From: Ardenticatenaceae bacterium
GTDB taxonomy: Bacteria; Chloroflexota; Anaerolineae; Promineifilales; Promineifilaceae
Direction of reading: 5' to 3'
Length of the DNA: 64,000 bases
Assembly: GCA_020634215.1 (NCBI GenBank)
Contig: JACKCD010000016.1
Coordinates: 1 to 64,000 of the forward strand
Below the pieces are notes generated by a model. That model did no database searches. It had not been told where the DNA came from and saw only the letters and a list, made by a program, of their open reading frames with translations. Position numbers and translations under genes: made by a program. Of the stretch, positions 1-6,962 are shown piece after piece (position 1 is the first letter of the stretch; each line of letters starts with the position of its first letter).

Positions 1-1
1 A

Positions 2-202
2 TGGGAGTGGTGCTTGAACAAGTACGATAACCCGATGGATGTTAGCGTTGATAATACCGATGAGCGGCGGGTTCTGCGTGGCGGTGCTTGGTATTCCGAG
101 GCAGATAGATCGCGGTGCGCGATTCGCGACTGGGACGATCCCTGGAGCGGGTACTACGACAGGGGTTTTCGGTGTTGCGCCACCGATTCTCTCTCATTCT
201 GA
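2..202 (+). CDS. Formylglycine-generating enzyme-like (SUMF1/FGE-sulfatase) protein, C-terminal fragment
   Basis: This is the last 66 codons of a gene that begins before the window; the frame is open from base 2 to the TGA at 200-202. The visible peptide runs from WEWCLNKYDNP through RRVLRGGAWY to YDRGFRC. That is the typical end of SUMF1/FGE-sulfatase domains: WEW after the GNVWEW block, then RGGSW, then the GFR motif. Classical members oxidise a cysteine to formylglycine, but most bacterial homologues of this fold are of unknown role (C-type-lectin-like fold). The catalytic cysteines cannot be assessed from this fragment. A GC-rich hairpin follows at 215-233. The family call is firm and the specific activity is not known. 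Confidence 0.75.
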   Translation, partial: WEWCLNKYDNPMDVSVDNTDERRVLRGGAWYSEADRSRCAIRDWDDPWSGYYDRGFRCCATDSLSF

Positions 203-214
203 ATTCTTGGGGGT

Positions 215-233
215 CTGGGGGCAAAGCCCCCAG
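215..233. terminator. GC-rich hairpin after the SUMF1-like gene
   Basis: An 8-bp perfect stem CTGGGGGC/GCCCCCAG closes a three-base AAA loop 12 bases after the stop codon. There is no T-run after it on the + strand, so it is either a weak intrinsic terminator or only a structured 3' end. Confidence 0.4.
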
Positions 234-259
234 CGGCCGCAAAAACCACATGGGTGTCT

Positions 260-306
260 GTAGCACGATTTTCCAAATCGTGCCGCGATTTGGAAAATCG
301 CGCTAC
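260..306. repeat. Long intergenic inverted repeat (21-bp arms)
   Basis: The arms 260-280 and 286-306 are complementary at 20 of 21 positions, and the single mismatch is a G-U wobble in RNA. They are separated by only 5 bases. The element lies between the ends of two convergent genes. It looks like a dispersed MITE/REP-like hairpin or a bidirectional terminator. Copies elsewhere in the genome would distinguish the two. Confidence 0.6.
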
Positions 307-343
307 ACCGCCGCGCCCATGCGCCACCCCAAACGACGTGCGG

Positions 344-844
344 CTAAACCGACCGATGCCCCTGCTCGCTGCCCGGCGCGTCCGCCAGCAGTTCCAGCGC
401 GTGGGGCAGCACCGGCAGCAGCACCGCCAAATTTTCCCGCACCGCCTTCGGGCTGCCCGGCAAATTGATAATCAGCGTCCGCTGCCGAATTCCGGCCACC
501 CCCCGCGACAACATCGCATGGCGCGTAATCTTTAGACTTTCGGCCCGCAGCGCCTCGGCAATCCCCGGCGTTTCCCGTTCAATCACGCTGCGCGTTGCTT
601 CTGGGGTAATGTCACGCGGGGCAAAACCGGTACCGCCGGTGGTCAAAATCAGGTTTAGCCCCCGGTCGCACCAGTGGCGCAGCGTGGCGGCAATCGCCTC
701 CATCTCGTCCGGCACAATCGCCCGTTCCGCCACCGCCCACGTCGTTTCCGCCGCCAGCACCTCGGCAATCACCGGGCCGCTGCGGTCCTCGTATTCGCCC
801 CGCGCCCCCCGGTCACTGATGGTCAAAATACCAATGTTCATCAT
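344..844 (-). CDS. Molybdopterin adenylyltransferase-type protein (MogA/MoaB family)
   Basis: A protein of about 166 residues that covers the whole MoCF-binding domain of the MogA/MoaB family, which prepares molybdopterin for metal insertion by adenylylation. The N terminus (NIGILTISDRGARGEYEDRSG) and the central TTGGTGFAPRDITPEAT block are the family's nucleotide/molybdopterin-binding signatures. The late NLPGSPKAVRE motif is also present. Length is normal. A TTG precedes two tandem ATG codons, and I start at the first ATG (844). No other molybdenum cofactor gene is in the window, so whether it acts as MogA or MoaB cannot be decided. It converges on the SUMF1-like gene. Confidence 0.85.
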   Translation of the reverse strand: MMNIGILTISDRGARGEYEDRSGPVIAEVLAAETTWAVAERAIVPDEMEAIAATLRHWCDRGLNLILTTGGTGFAPRDITPEATRSVIERETPGIAEALRAESLKITRHAMLSRGVAGIRQRTLIINLPGSPKAVRENLAVLLPVLPHALELLADAPGSEQGHRSV

Positions 845-896
845 CAAGATTTGTTTTCGTAACTGTTCGTATCTTCCTGAAAACGTTACAAAAAAG

Positions 897-994
897 GGGT
901 GTCATTCCCCCACTTTCGTGAGGGCAGGCTCCGCGCAAGCGGGAACCCATGCCGACGCTGAGGATGGATGCCCGCCTACGCGGGCATGACACCC
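897..994. repeat. MITE-like intergenic element with GGGTGTCAT ends
   Basis: GGGTGTCAT at 897-905 is matched by its exact complement ATGACACCC at 986-994, and the identity continues inward with one mismatch (GGGTGTCATnCCC). The interior contains short G/C-rich complementary stretches such as CCCGCctaCGCGGG. The element fills the spacer between the mogA-like gene and the PHP gene. No open frame is present. Confidence 0.55.
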
Positions 995-1000
995 GTATCG

Positions 1001-2773
1001 TTATTTGTTCTCAATCAGTGCCAGCCAGGCATCATTTAGCCCGCTGTCGGTGACACCGTAATAAATATGCACCTCGCCACCGTCGCGCAGGGCCAGATCA
1101 TACCAAGTGCTGTCCCCTTTTTGCCGCTGACTCAGCACGGCGACGTTGTTGCGCCATTTGATGTCGCTGTGTTTGGGTTTGCCCGCTTCGGCTTGGGTGA
1201 TGGCGTAGTGCCACAGCTTGCGGGCGGAGGAGCGGGTGACGTTTTTGATCAGGTTGCCGTTCCGCAGGTCGCGGACGGTGTGGTAGACCACGCCTTCTCG
1301 TTTTTGTGTGTCCACCACCTCCACGCCGGTGCGTGGGGGTTCGATGCCGGGTTTCTTTGGTTGTTGCTGGGGTGCGGCAGCGGGTGCTGGGGTGGGGGTG
1401 GGTTCGGGGGCGGTGGGTTTTTCGGGGTTAAACGGCCGTTCCACCCCCAACCGCCGCTCAATCAGCCGCACAATCTCATCCCGCACTGCCAAACTCGTCT
1501 CATCTTCATCCCGCACATAAAATTTGTTGTAATCAATGGCGTAGGGAATATCCTGCCCCGGTTCAATCGTGATCCGCACAATTGGCTTGCCCTGCGACGG
1601 CAAGCTGTCAATCGTCACCACGGGAGCCGGACTAAACCGATTGCTGACGTGGTGGGTGAGCGTTTCAATCGCCTTGTTGGCATCGCGCACCCCGGCCGGC
1701 TCCTCCTTCGGGTTGGCCGATACGCCAATGTAGACCGTGCCGCCATTGGTGTTTGCCATCGCGCACACATCGCGCATAATGCGGTCTAAAAAGCCGCCCC
1801 GCTGCGCCATGCTGCTATGAAACGCTTGCACAATGGATTCCCCCTCTTCCCGCGCTACCTGAACAAAATCAATCGCCCCGCTGCGGCCGCGATATTGACG
1901 CGACAGCGAAAAATCGTTGCCCTTGAGCACCTTTGCCAGCCCGTCAAAGCTCACCTCGTCCAGAAAAAGCTCGGTGATGCGTTCGCCCACGCCCAATGAT
2001 TTGGCGTTGTCCGGGTCTTGCATCAGCCGGTGCGCGTCTGACCCCTGGATGCAGCGCATGGGGCGGGGGTATTCCGGCTTGGAGCCATCAAAGAAGCGGC
2101 GGGTGCTGTAGCGTCCCCGTTTGTCCAGGTCGGTTACTTCCAGCGCGTGGAGGTTGATGTCTTGCGTGTAGGCAATGCGCGTTTGGCCGCCAAAATCCAG
2201 CCCGCGCATAAAAACGCCGTTGCCGGAATTAACGTGGGCGGCAATGACGATGCCCCCAGCCTGATTGATGACGCGGTAGGCGGTCAGCACGTCGGTCGTG
2301 GCTCCCACGGTGGAACTCCCCTCGCGCAGCTTGTCCAGCGGCACGTTGAGCGTCAGCAGCAAATGTTCCAAATAGCTGACGGGGGTTTCGGGAGGGAAGA
2401 TGCCGAGAATGTGAAAGCCAAAGGTGGCGGTGAATTCAAAGCCGGGCAGCACCAGCACCTTGTCCAGCAGGCGGCGATATTCATCTAGCCGCCGCTGTTC
2501 GTCGCTGTTCATGCGGCCAATGTTTTCCAGCCACAGCAGTTGCTCTACTTCCTTTTGCATGGCAGCAAAGCCGGCCACGGTGTTGTGGTCGGTGATGGCG
2601 ATAATGTCTAGTCCACGCAGCACGGCCTGGCGCAAAATGTCGAGGTATTCAACGTGGGTCTCCTGATAATCGTTGGAGCCGGGGGTATGGAGGTGCAGAT
2701 CAACCCGCCGCCATTGGCGGGAGGGTTTGTTCTGTGGTTTGTGTTGTTGGTTGTTGTTGCCTCTCTTAGCCAT
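1001..2773 (-). CDS. PHP-domain phosphoesterase fused to a Schlafen AlbA-type domain
   Basis: A 590-residue protein. Residues ~20-300 form a PHP metal-dependent phosphoesterase domain with DLHLHT (His27, His29) and ITDHNT metal-ligand motifs and a late GSDAHR motif. Residues ~310-450 match the Schlafen AlbA_2 ('divergent AAA-4') domain: ESIVQAF, then AMANTNGGTVYIGV, then FYVRDEDET. A Pro/Ala-rich linker follows. The last ~90 residues form an unassigned domain with R/K-rich helices and a WHYA motif. PHP domains hydrolyse phosphoesters of nucleotides or nucleic acid, and AlbA domains of this group bind or cut nucleic acid. A nucleic-acid-directed role is therefore inferred but not shown. Its start overlaps the receiver gene by 8 bases, so the two are probably co-transcribed. 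Confidence 0.8.
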   Translation of the reverse strand: MAKRGNNNQQHKPQNKPSRQWRRVDLHLHTPGSNDYQETHVEYLDILRQAVLRGLDIIAITDHNTVAGFAAMQKEVEQLLWLENIGRMNSDEQRRLDEYRRLLDKVLVLPGFEFTATFGFHILGIFPPETPVSYLEHLLLTLNVPLDKLREGSSTVGATTDVLTAYRVINQAGGIVIAAHVNSGNGVFMRGLDFGGQTRIAYTQDINLHALEVTDLDKRGRYSTRRFFDGSKPEYPRPMRCIQGSDAHRLMQDPDNAKSLGVGERITELFLDEVSFDGLAKVLKGNDFSLSRQYRGRSGAIDFVQVAREEGESIVQAFHSSMAQRGGFLDRIMRDVCAMANTNGGTVYIGVSANPKEEPAGVRDANKAIETLTHHVSNRFSPAPVVTIDSLPSQGKPIVRITIEPGQDIPYAIDYNKFYVRDEDETSLAVRDEIVRLIERRLGVERPFNPEKPTAPEPTPTPAPAAAPQQQPKKPGIEPPRTGVEVVDTQKREGVVYHTVRDLRNGNLIKNVTRSSARKLWHYAITQAEAGKPKHSDIKWRNNVAVLSQRQKGDSTWYDLALRDGGEVHIYYGVTDSGLNDAWLALIENK

Positions 2774-3149
2774 TGGTCGCCTCCTCCGCTAAAACGGTTT
2801 TGAGGGTGTTTGACAGTGTGGCTGGCGGGTAGGGTTTGAGCAAAAAGGCGGACGCACCGGCGCGGTGGGCGGGTTCGGCACAGCGGTCGTCGCCGGAGGT
2901 CATGATGACGGGGGTGTGGGGAGAAACGGCCGTTTCTCCCCCCCGAATCTCCCGCAGCAACGCCAATCCACTCTCCCCCCTGGGTAAATGTTGGTCAATA
3001 ATAAAAGCGCCCACATCTGTTTGTTGGGCAGCTTGGTCAGCCTGTTGTCTATCGGTGCAGGCAACCACCGTAAATCCATCGAGTTCTAGTAACATTTTAA
3101 TCAATCCGACATTGGTCAAGTCGTCTTCGACAAGAATAATTTTTGTCAT
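2766..3149 (-). CDS. Stand-alone response-regulator receiver (CheY-like)
   Basis: A 127-residue single REC domain. Acidic pocket Asp9/Asp10, phospho-acceptor Asp52 (FIIDQHLPRG), switch Thr84/Ser85 and Lys105-Pro106 are all present, so it should be phosphorylatable. It has no output domain. Between the fourth helix and strand it carries a GGETAVSP segment encoded by a 24-bp perfect palindrome (2918-2941) centred on AACGGCCGTT. It lies upstream of, and overlaps, the PHP/AlbA gene, which suggests that its phosphorylation state feeds into that protein. The partner kinase is not adjacent. Confidence 0.88.
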   Translation of the reverse strand: MTKIILVEDDLTNVGLIKMLLELDGFTVVACTDRQQADQAAQQTDVGAFIIDQHLPRGESGLALLREIRGGETAVSPHTPVIMTSGDDRCAEPAHRAGASAFLLKPYPPATLSNTLKTVLAEEATNG

Positions 3150-3221
3150 ACTTCTGTGTTGTGGTTAAAAATGAGGCAGGTAAGCGGTTGGTGGTCGGTT
3201 TAGTGGGCCACAAACGACACA

Positions 3222-5669
3222 TTACCCATGTGGTTTCACGTCTAGTGCTACTTCCAGCACCTGGCTCATGTTGTCAGCCGGAACGAGCGTTAGCTGCTGC
3301 AAAATGTCGCTGGGAATTTGCACCAGTTCTGGCTCGTTGCGCTGGGGAAACAGCACCGTTTTGAGGCCAAAACGGTGCGCCGCCAGCACTTTTTCCTTCA
3401 GGCCGCCAATGGGCATCACCTGCCCCCGCAGCGTAATCTCGCCCGTCATCCCCAAATCGCTTGGCACGGGGCGGCCTGTGAGCAGGCTTGCCAGCGCCAC
3501 GGCAATGGTGATGCCGGCCGATGGGCCATCCTTGGGAATGGCTCCAGCGGGGACGTGGATGTGAAGATCGTGGTTGTTGAAAAAATCGGGGGAAATGCCC
3601 AGCGCGGTGGCCTGGGAACGAATGTAGGAAAGTGCAGCCTGCACCGATTCCTTCATCACGTCGCCAAGCTGCCCGGTGATAATCAACCCTTTGTGGCCCG
3701 GCATTTTGGTGGCTTCCACAAAAATGAGGGTGCCGCCCATGCTTGTCCAGGCAAGGCCAGTGGCAATGCCGGGGGGCTGGGCGCGGTTGAGGGTTTCGGG
3801 CTGGTGTTTGGCTGGGCCAAGATAGGTTGGCAAATCGGCGACGGCGATGGGCGTGGTTTGGGGCGAAAGCTGGCCGTTTTCCAAATTGTGGGCAATGGCC
3901 GTTGCTACCTTGCGGCAAATACGCCCAATGGTGCGGTCTAGCTCGCGCACCCCGGCTTCCTGGGTATAGCTCAAAATAAGCTGGCTCATTACGCCGTCGG
4001 TAAATTTGATTTCGGTGGGGCGCAGCCCGTTTTCGCGCAGTTGGCGCGGCAGCAAATGGGTTTGGGCAATGCTAATTTTTTCCCGTTCGGTGTAGCCTGC
4101 CAGCGGCAAAATTTCCAGGCGATCCCGCAGCGGCCCCGGTATGGGGTCTAAATAGTTGGCCGTGGCGATAAACAGCACGTCGGACAAATCGAAGGGAACG
4201 TCTAAATAGTGGTCGCGGAAGGCGTTGTTTTGCTCAGGATCAAGCAGTTCGAGCAGGGCAGAGGCGGGGTCGCCGCGAAAATCGTTGCCCAGCTTGTCAA
4301 TTTCATCGAGCATGATGACGGGATTTTTGCTGTCGGTTTGGCGCAAGGCCTGAATGATGCGCCCCGGTAATGCGCCGATGTAGGTGCGACGATGCCCCCG
4401 AATTTCTGCTTCGTCGCGCATACCGCCCAGCGCAATGCGGGCAAATTTGCGATCCATTGCTTTGGCAATGGATTGACCGAGTGAAGTTTTGCCGACCCCT
4501 GGCGGCCCGCTCAGGCAAAGAATGGAACCGTGGGAAAAACGGCCGTTTTCGCCTGACTGATAGCGGCTCCGCTGCTGCCGCAGCCGACGCACCGCCAAAT
4601 ATTCAATAATACGCTCCTTGATCTCTTCCAGTCCGTGATGCGCCTCGTCCAGCACCCGCCGCGCATGGTAGAGATCAAGATTGTCCAGCGTCGTTTTGCC
4701 CCACGGCAGCCCAATCAGCCATTCCAAGTAGGAACGGACAACGCTGTATTCGGCGGCGGCAATGGGTAGCTTTGCCAGCCGGTTTAGCTCCCGCTCGGCC
4801 TCTGCCTTAGCTTCTTCCGGCAGGTTGGCCGCCGCCATCTTTTGCTGGAACAGCCGAATTTCTACCTGCCGTTCATCCTCTTCGCCCAGCTCCCGCTGAA
4901 TCGTTTTAAGCTGTTCGCGCAGGAAAAATTCCCGCTGCGACTGCTCGATGTGGCTGACCGCCTTGGAGCGAATCTGGCGGCTGACCTCGATCTTTTCCAA
5001 CTCGCGGCCAATGTGCGCCAGCAGGAATTCCAGCTTGTCGCGCAGGCTTTGGCGCACCAAAAATTCTTGCGACTTGTCAAGGTCAAGCCGGATGTAGGTG
5101 GCGACAGTGTAGGCGAGTTGGAGCGGATTGTCGGCGTTGAGGGTGGTTGCCAGCAGTGGCACGGGGATGCTGGGGACAAATTCGGCCAGTTGTAGGAACA
5201 TTTCGGCCAAATGGTGCGCCATAGCTTCGATTTCGCTGCCGGTTTCAACGGTTTCCGGCCACGGCTCAATGCGGGCTTCGAGGTAGGGTTCGGTGCGAAC
5301 GTATTCTTTGATGCGGACGCGGTGGAGGCCGTGAACCATGAGGCGAATGGTGCCGTCTGGCTGGCGCAGCAGCCGATGAACGGCCGTTGCCACCCCCACA
5401 TCAAAAATTTCGTTTGGCCCTGGTGCCGTTTGCTCCGGGTCGGTGCTGGCGAAAAGGCCAATGAGCCGGTCGTCGTCTACGGCATCGTCAATGAGGCGGA
5501 CAGAGCGGGGCTGGCCGATGTTGAGGGGAACGGCCGTTAATGGGTAAACCACCAACCCTCGCAATGGCAAAATTGGCAGGGTGGCTGGCAAAACGGCACT
5601 TTCGACGTCGAATAACGCTTCCGTTTGGTTGTTTTCTGGCAAAGGAGATGAAGGCTGATTTTGGCTCAT
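3222..5669 (-). CDS. lon: ATP-dependent protease Lon
   Basis: An 815-residue LonA protease: N-terminal substrate-binding domain (PILPLRGLVVYPL), AAA+ domain with Walker A GPPGVGKTS (~residue 390) and Walker B VIMLDEIDKLG, and C-terminal serine protease domain with DGPSAG (catalytic Ser ~717) and the catalytic Lys in GLKEKVLAAHR (~760). It degrades damaged and regulatory proteins in the cytosol as a hexamer. Length is normal except for about 12 extra residues just before the Walker A strand, between YLAV and SILCL. In E. coli Lon this linker is about 10 residues. The extra segment contains the NGRF peptide encoded by an AACGGCCGTT palindrome at 4538-4547. No sigma32-type promoter is evident. 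Confidence 0.96.
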   Translation of the reverse strand: MSQNQPSSPLPENNQTEALFDVESAVLPATLPILPLRGLVVYPLTAVPLNIGQPRSVRLIDDAVDDDRLIGLFASTDPEQTAPGPNEIFDVGVATAVHRLLRQPDGTIRLMVHGLHRVRIKEYVRTEPYLEARIEPWPETVETGSEIEAMAHHLAEMFLQLAEFVPSIPVPLLATTLNADNPLQLAYTVATYIRLDLDKSQEFLVRQSLRDKLEFLLAHIGRELEKIEVSRQIRSKAVSHIEQSQREFFLREQLKTIQRELGEEDERQVEIRLFQQKMAAANLPEEAKAEAERELNRLAKLPIAAAEYSVVRSYLEWLIGLPWGKTTLDNLDLYHARRVLDEAHHGLEEIKERIIEYLAVRRLRQQRSRYQSGENGRFSHGSILCLSGPPGVGKTSLGQSIAKAMDRKFARIALGGMRDEAEIRGHRRTYIGALPGRIIQALRQTDSKNPVIMLDEIDKLGNDFRGDPASALLELLDPEQNNAFRDHYLDVPFDLSDVLFIATANYLDPIPGPLRDRLEILPLAGYTEREKISIAQTHLLPRQLRENGLRPTEIKFTDGVMSQLILSYTQEAGVRELDRTIGRICRKVATAIAHNLENGQLSPQTTPIAVADLPTYLGPAKHQPETLNRAQPPGIATGLAWTSMGGTLIFVEATKMPGHKGLIITGQLGDVMKESVQAALSYIRSQATALGISPDFFNNHDLHIHVPAGAIPKDGPSAGITIAVALASLLTGRPVPSDLGMTGEITLRGQVMPIGGLKEKVLAAHRFGLKTVLFPQRNEPELVQIPSDILQQLTLVPADNMSQVLEVALDVKPHG

Positions 5670-5690
5670 GCAAGCGAAGGCAACAGGTGA

Positions 5691-5900
5691 CTATCTTCCC
5701 CCACCCAAAGCAGCGATCCCGCGCACAATTCCGATGATGTTGAGGCCCGTTTTGAGCGCGTCGCCGGTGGTAATTTGCGGCGGCCCGCTGTTGTTTTCTT
5801 CCGCCGTGCGAATCATCAGATAGGCTGTTGCTGCCCCCACAATGGCACCACTAAGCGCCCCAATCAACAAAAACTGTGTTTTCCAACTATCATTCTGCAT
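5691..5900 (-). CDS. Small membrane protein, possibly a YtxH/glycine-zipper type
   Basis: A 69-residue protein with one hydrophobic, glycine/alanine-rich segment (FLLIGALSGAIVGAATAYLMI) near the N terminus and a second weakly hydrophobic glycine-rich end. I recognise no conserved family. The segment resembles short glycine-zipper membrane proteins. Its start overlaps the end of the 5890-6429 gene by 11 bases, so the pair is translationally coupled upstream of lon on the same strand. The function is unknown. Confidence 0.6.
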   Translation of the reverse strand: MQNDSWKTQFLLIGALSGAIVGAATAYLMIRTAEENNSGPPQITTGDALKTGLNIIGIVRGIAALGGGR

Positions 5901-6429
5901 CGTTCTTACTACTCCGCGTCAAAAACGCTTTCAAATGGGCTAACAGGGTTTCGGCATACGCCAACAGGGCGTTGCCGCGAATGATGGGCTGCGCCACCTT
6001 GGGCAGCAGTTCGTCTGATTTGCGGCGGGAGGTGACGATGACGTTATCAAGCTGCCAGAACAGTTTTTGTAAACGGCCGTAAACCGGTTGACCCTTTACT
6101 TCGGGCTGTGCTGGCTTCTGCCGCTGCCGATAGACCATAAAGCCAACAATCGCCAGCGGCACAGCTCCGCATACCAGCGCCAGCGGCAAGGTTGCCAAAA
6201 TAATCAGCAGGTCGGCCAGACCGGAAACAAAGCTGCGCGTGGCCTGTGGCTCTGGAGCCAGCACGCCCCACACCATGAACCCAACCAATACCAGCACGCC
6301 AAGAGCAACAATGATGAGGGGGAAGTAAACCGCCCAAAAATTAAAGCGGCGACGTGCCTTGGCGCGGGCAAGCTGCTCGGCCGAGGGTGTAAAGTTCTTT
6401 TTTGTATTTGGTTGGATGGAAGTCGTCAT
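5890..6429 (-). CDS. Membrane protein of unknown function with two transmembrane segments
   Basis: A 179-residue protein. It has a basic N-terminal tail (ARAKARRRFNFW), a first membrane helix (VYFPLIIVALGVLVLVGFMVWGV), a second (LLIILATLPLALVCGAVPLAIVGFMVY), and a soluble C-terminal part of ~70 residues rich in charged and helical residues (LQKLFWQLDNVIVTSRRKSDELLPKVAQ). I recognise no named family. The C-terminal part could be cytoplasmic and interact with the small membrane protein encoded immediately downstream. An AACGGCCGT copy lies at the second helix/soluble junction. Confidence 0.6.
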   Translation of the reverse strand: MTTSIQPNTKKNFTPSAEQLARAKARRRFNFWAVYFPLIIVALGVLVLVGFMVWGVLAPEPQATRSFVSGLADLLIILATLPLALVCGAVPLAIVGFMVYRQRQKPAQPEVKGQPVYGRLQKLFWQLDNVIVTSRRKSDELLPKVAQPIIRGNALLAYAETLLAHLKAFLTRSSKNDAE

Positions 6430-6536
6430 CTTATACCCTGAACCTATTGTGGCGGCGCACGATTCAAGCGCCCCAAAAGGAGATTATACCATAAGTTGGG
6501 TTAACGACGCATAAATTTTGGGAGAATTAATTTATG

Positions 6537-6860
6537 TCAAGGGGTGCAGCTATTGGCGGCCAGCGGGGCGTTAGTTTGGGGGTCAAAGCATTGACAGAAG
6601 GTGGTGCCTTGGCCTTCACCCGACCACATCAGGTAGGTGAGATTGGTTTTTAGGCAGGGTAAATCACCCCTTTGTGGACGTGTCCACTGGATGCCTACGC
6701 CTTGGTTCTGATCTTCTTGCACCATAAACAGACGCAGGTGGCGTTGGTCGCCGCCAAGCTGCAGCTCGCCGTTGGTGGCAAGGGTGAAAGCGGTGATGGG
6801 AAAAGCCATGACAATGAGCCAAAGGAGGAAAAAGAGGAAATAGAGAAAACGACGGATCAT
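6537..6860 (-). CDS. Hypothetical secreted or membrane-anchored small protein
   Basis: A 107-residue reading frame with a strong N-terminal hydrophobic stretch (RRFLYFLFFLLWLIVMAFPITAFTLA) that looks like a signal peptide or anchor. A short polar domain with three cysteines follows (LPCLKTN, TTFCQCF, NSCTP), spaced as possible disulfides outside the membrane. No family was recognised. There is no clear Shine-Dalgarno sequence before the ATG. The hydrophobic start and the compact Cys pattern support it being real. The neighbouring inverted repeat at 6879-6940 lies just upstream. Confidence 0.5.
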   Translation of the reverse strand: MIRRFLYFLFFLLWLIVMAFPITAFTLATNGELQLGGDQRHLRLFMVQEDQNQGVGIQWTRPQRGDLPCLKTNLTYLMWSGEGQGTTFCQCFDPQTNAPLAANSCTP

Positions 6861-6878
6861 AGGAGGGGAGAGGAGTTG

Positions 6879-6940
6879 AGATTGGGAGATTGGAGATTAG
6901 AGATTGATCAAATCTCAAATCTCCAATCTCCATCTCCAAT
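6879..6940. repeat. Inverted repeat of the GGAGATTGGAGATT family, copy 1
   Basis: Left arm with tandem GAGATTGG units (from 6879) and right arm with AATCTCCAATCTCC units (to 6940) are imperfectly complementary and separated by a few bases. A second copy of the same family sits at 25955-25995. Being present twice in unrelated spacers supports a dispersed MITE-like hairpin rather than a simple terminator. Confidence 0.6.
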
Positions 6941-6962
6941 GCTTCACTCGCTTGTGTGGGCG

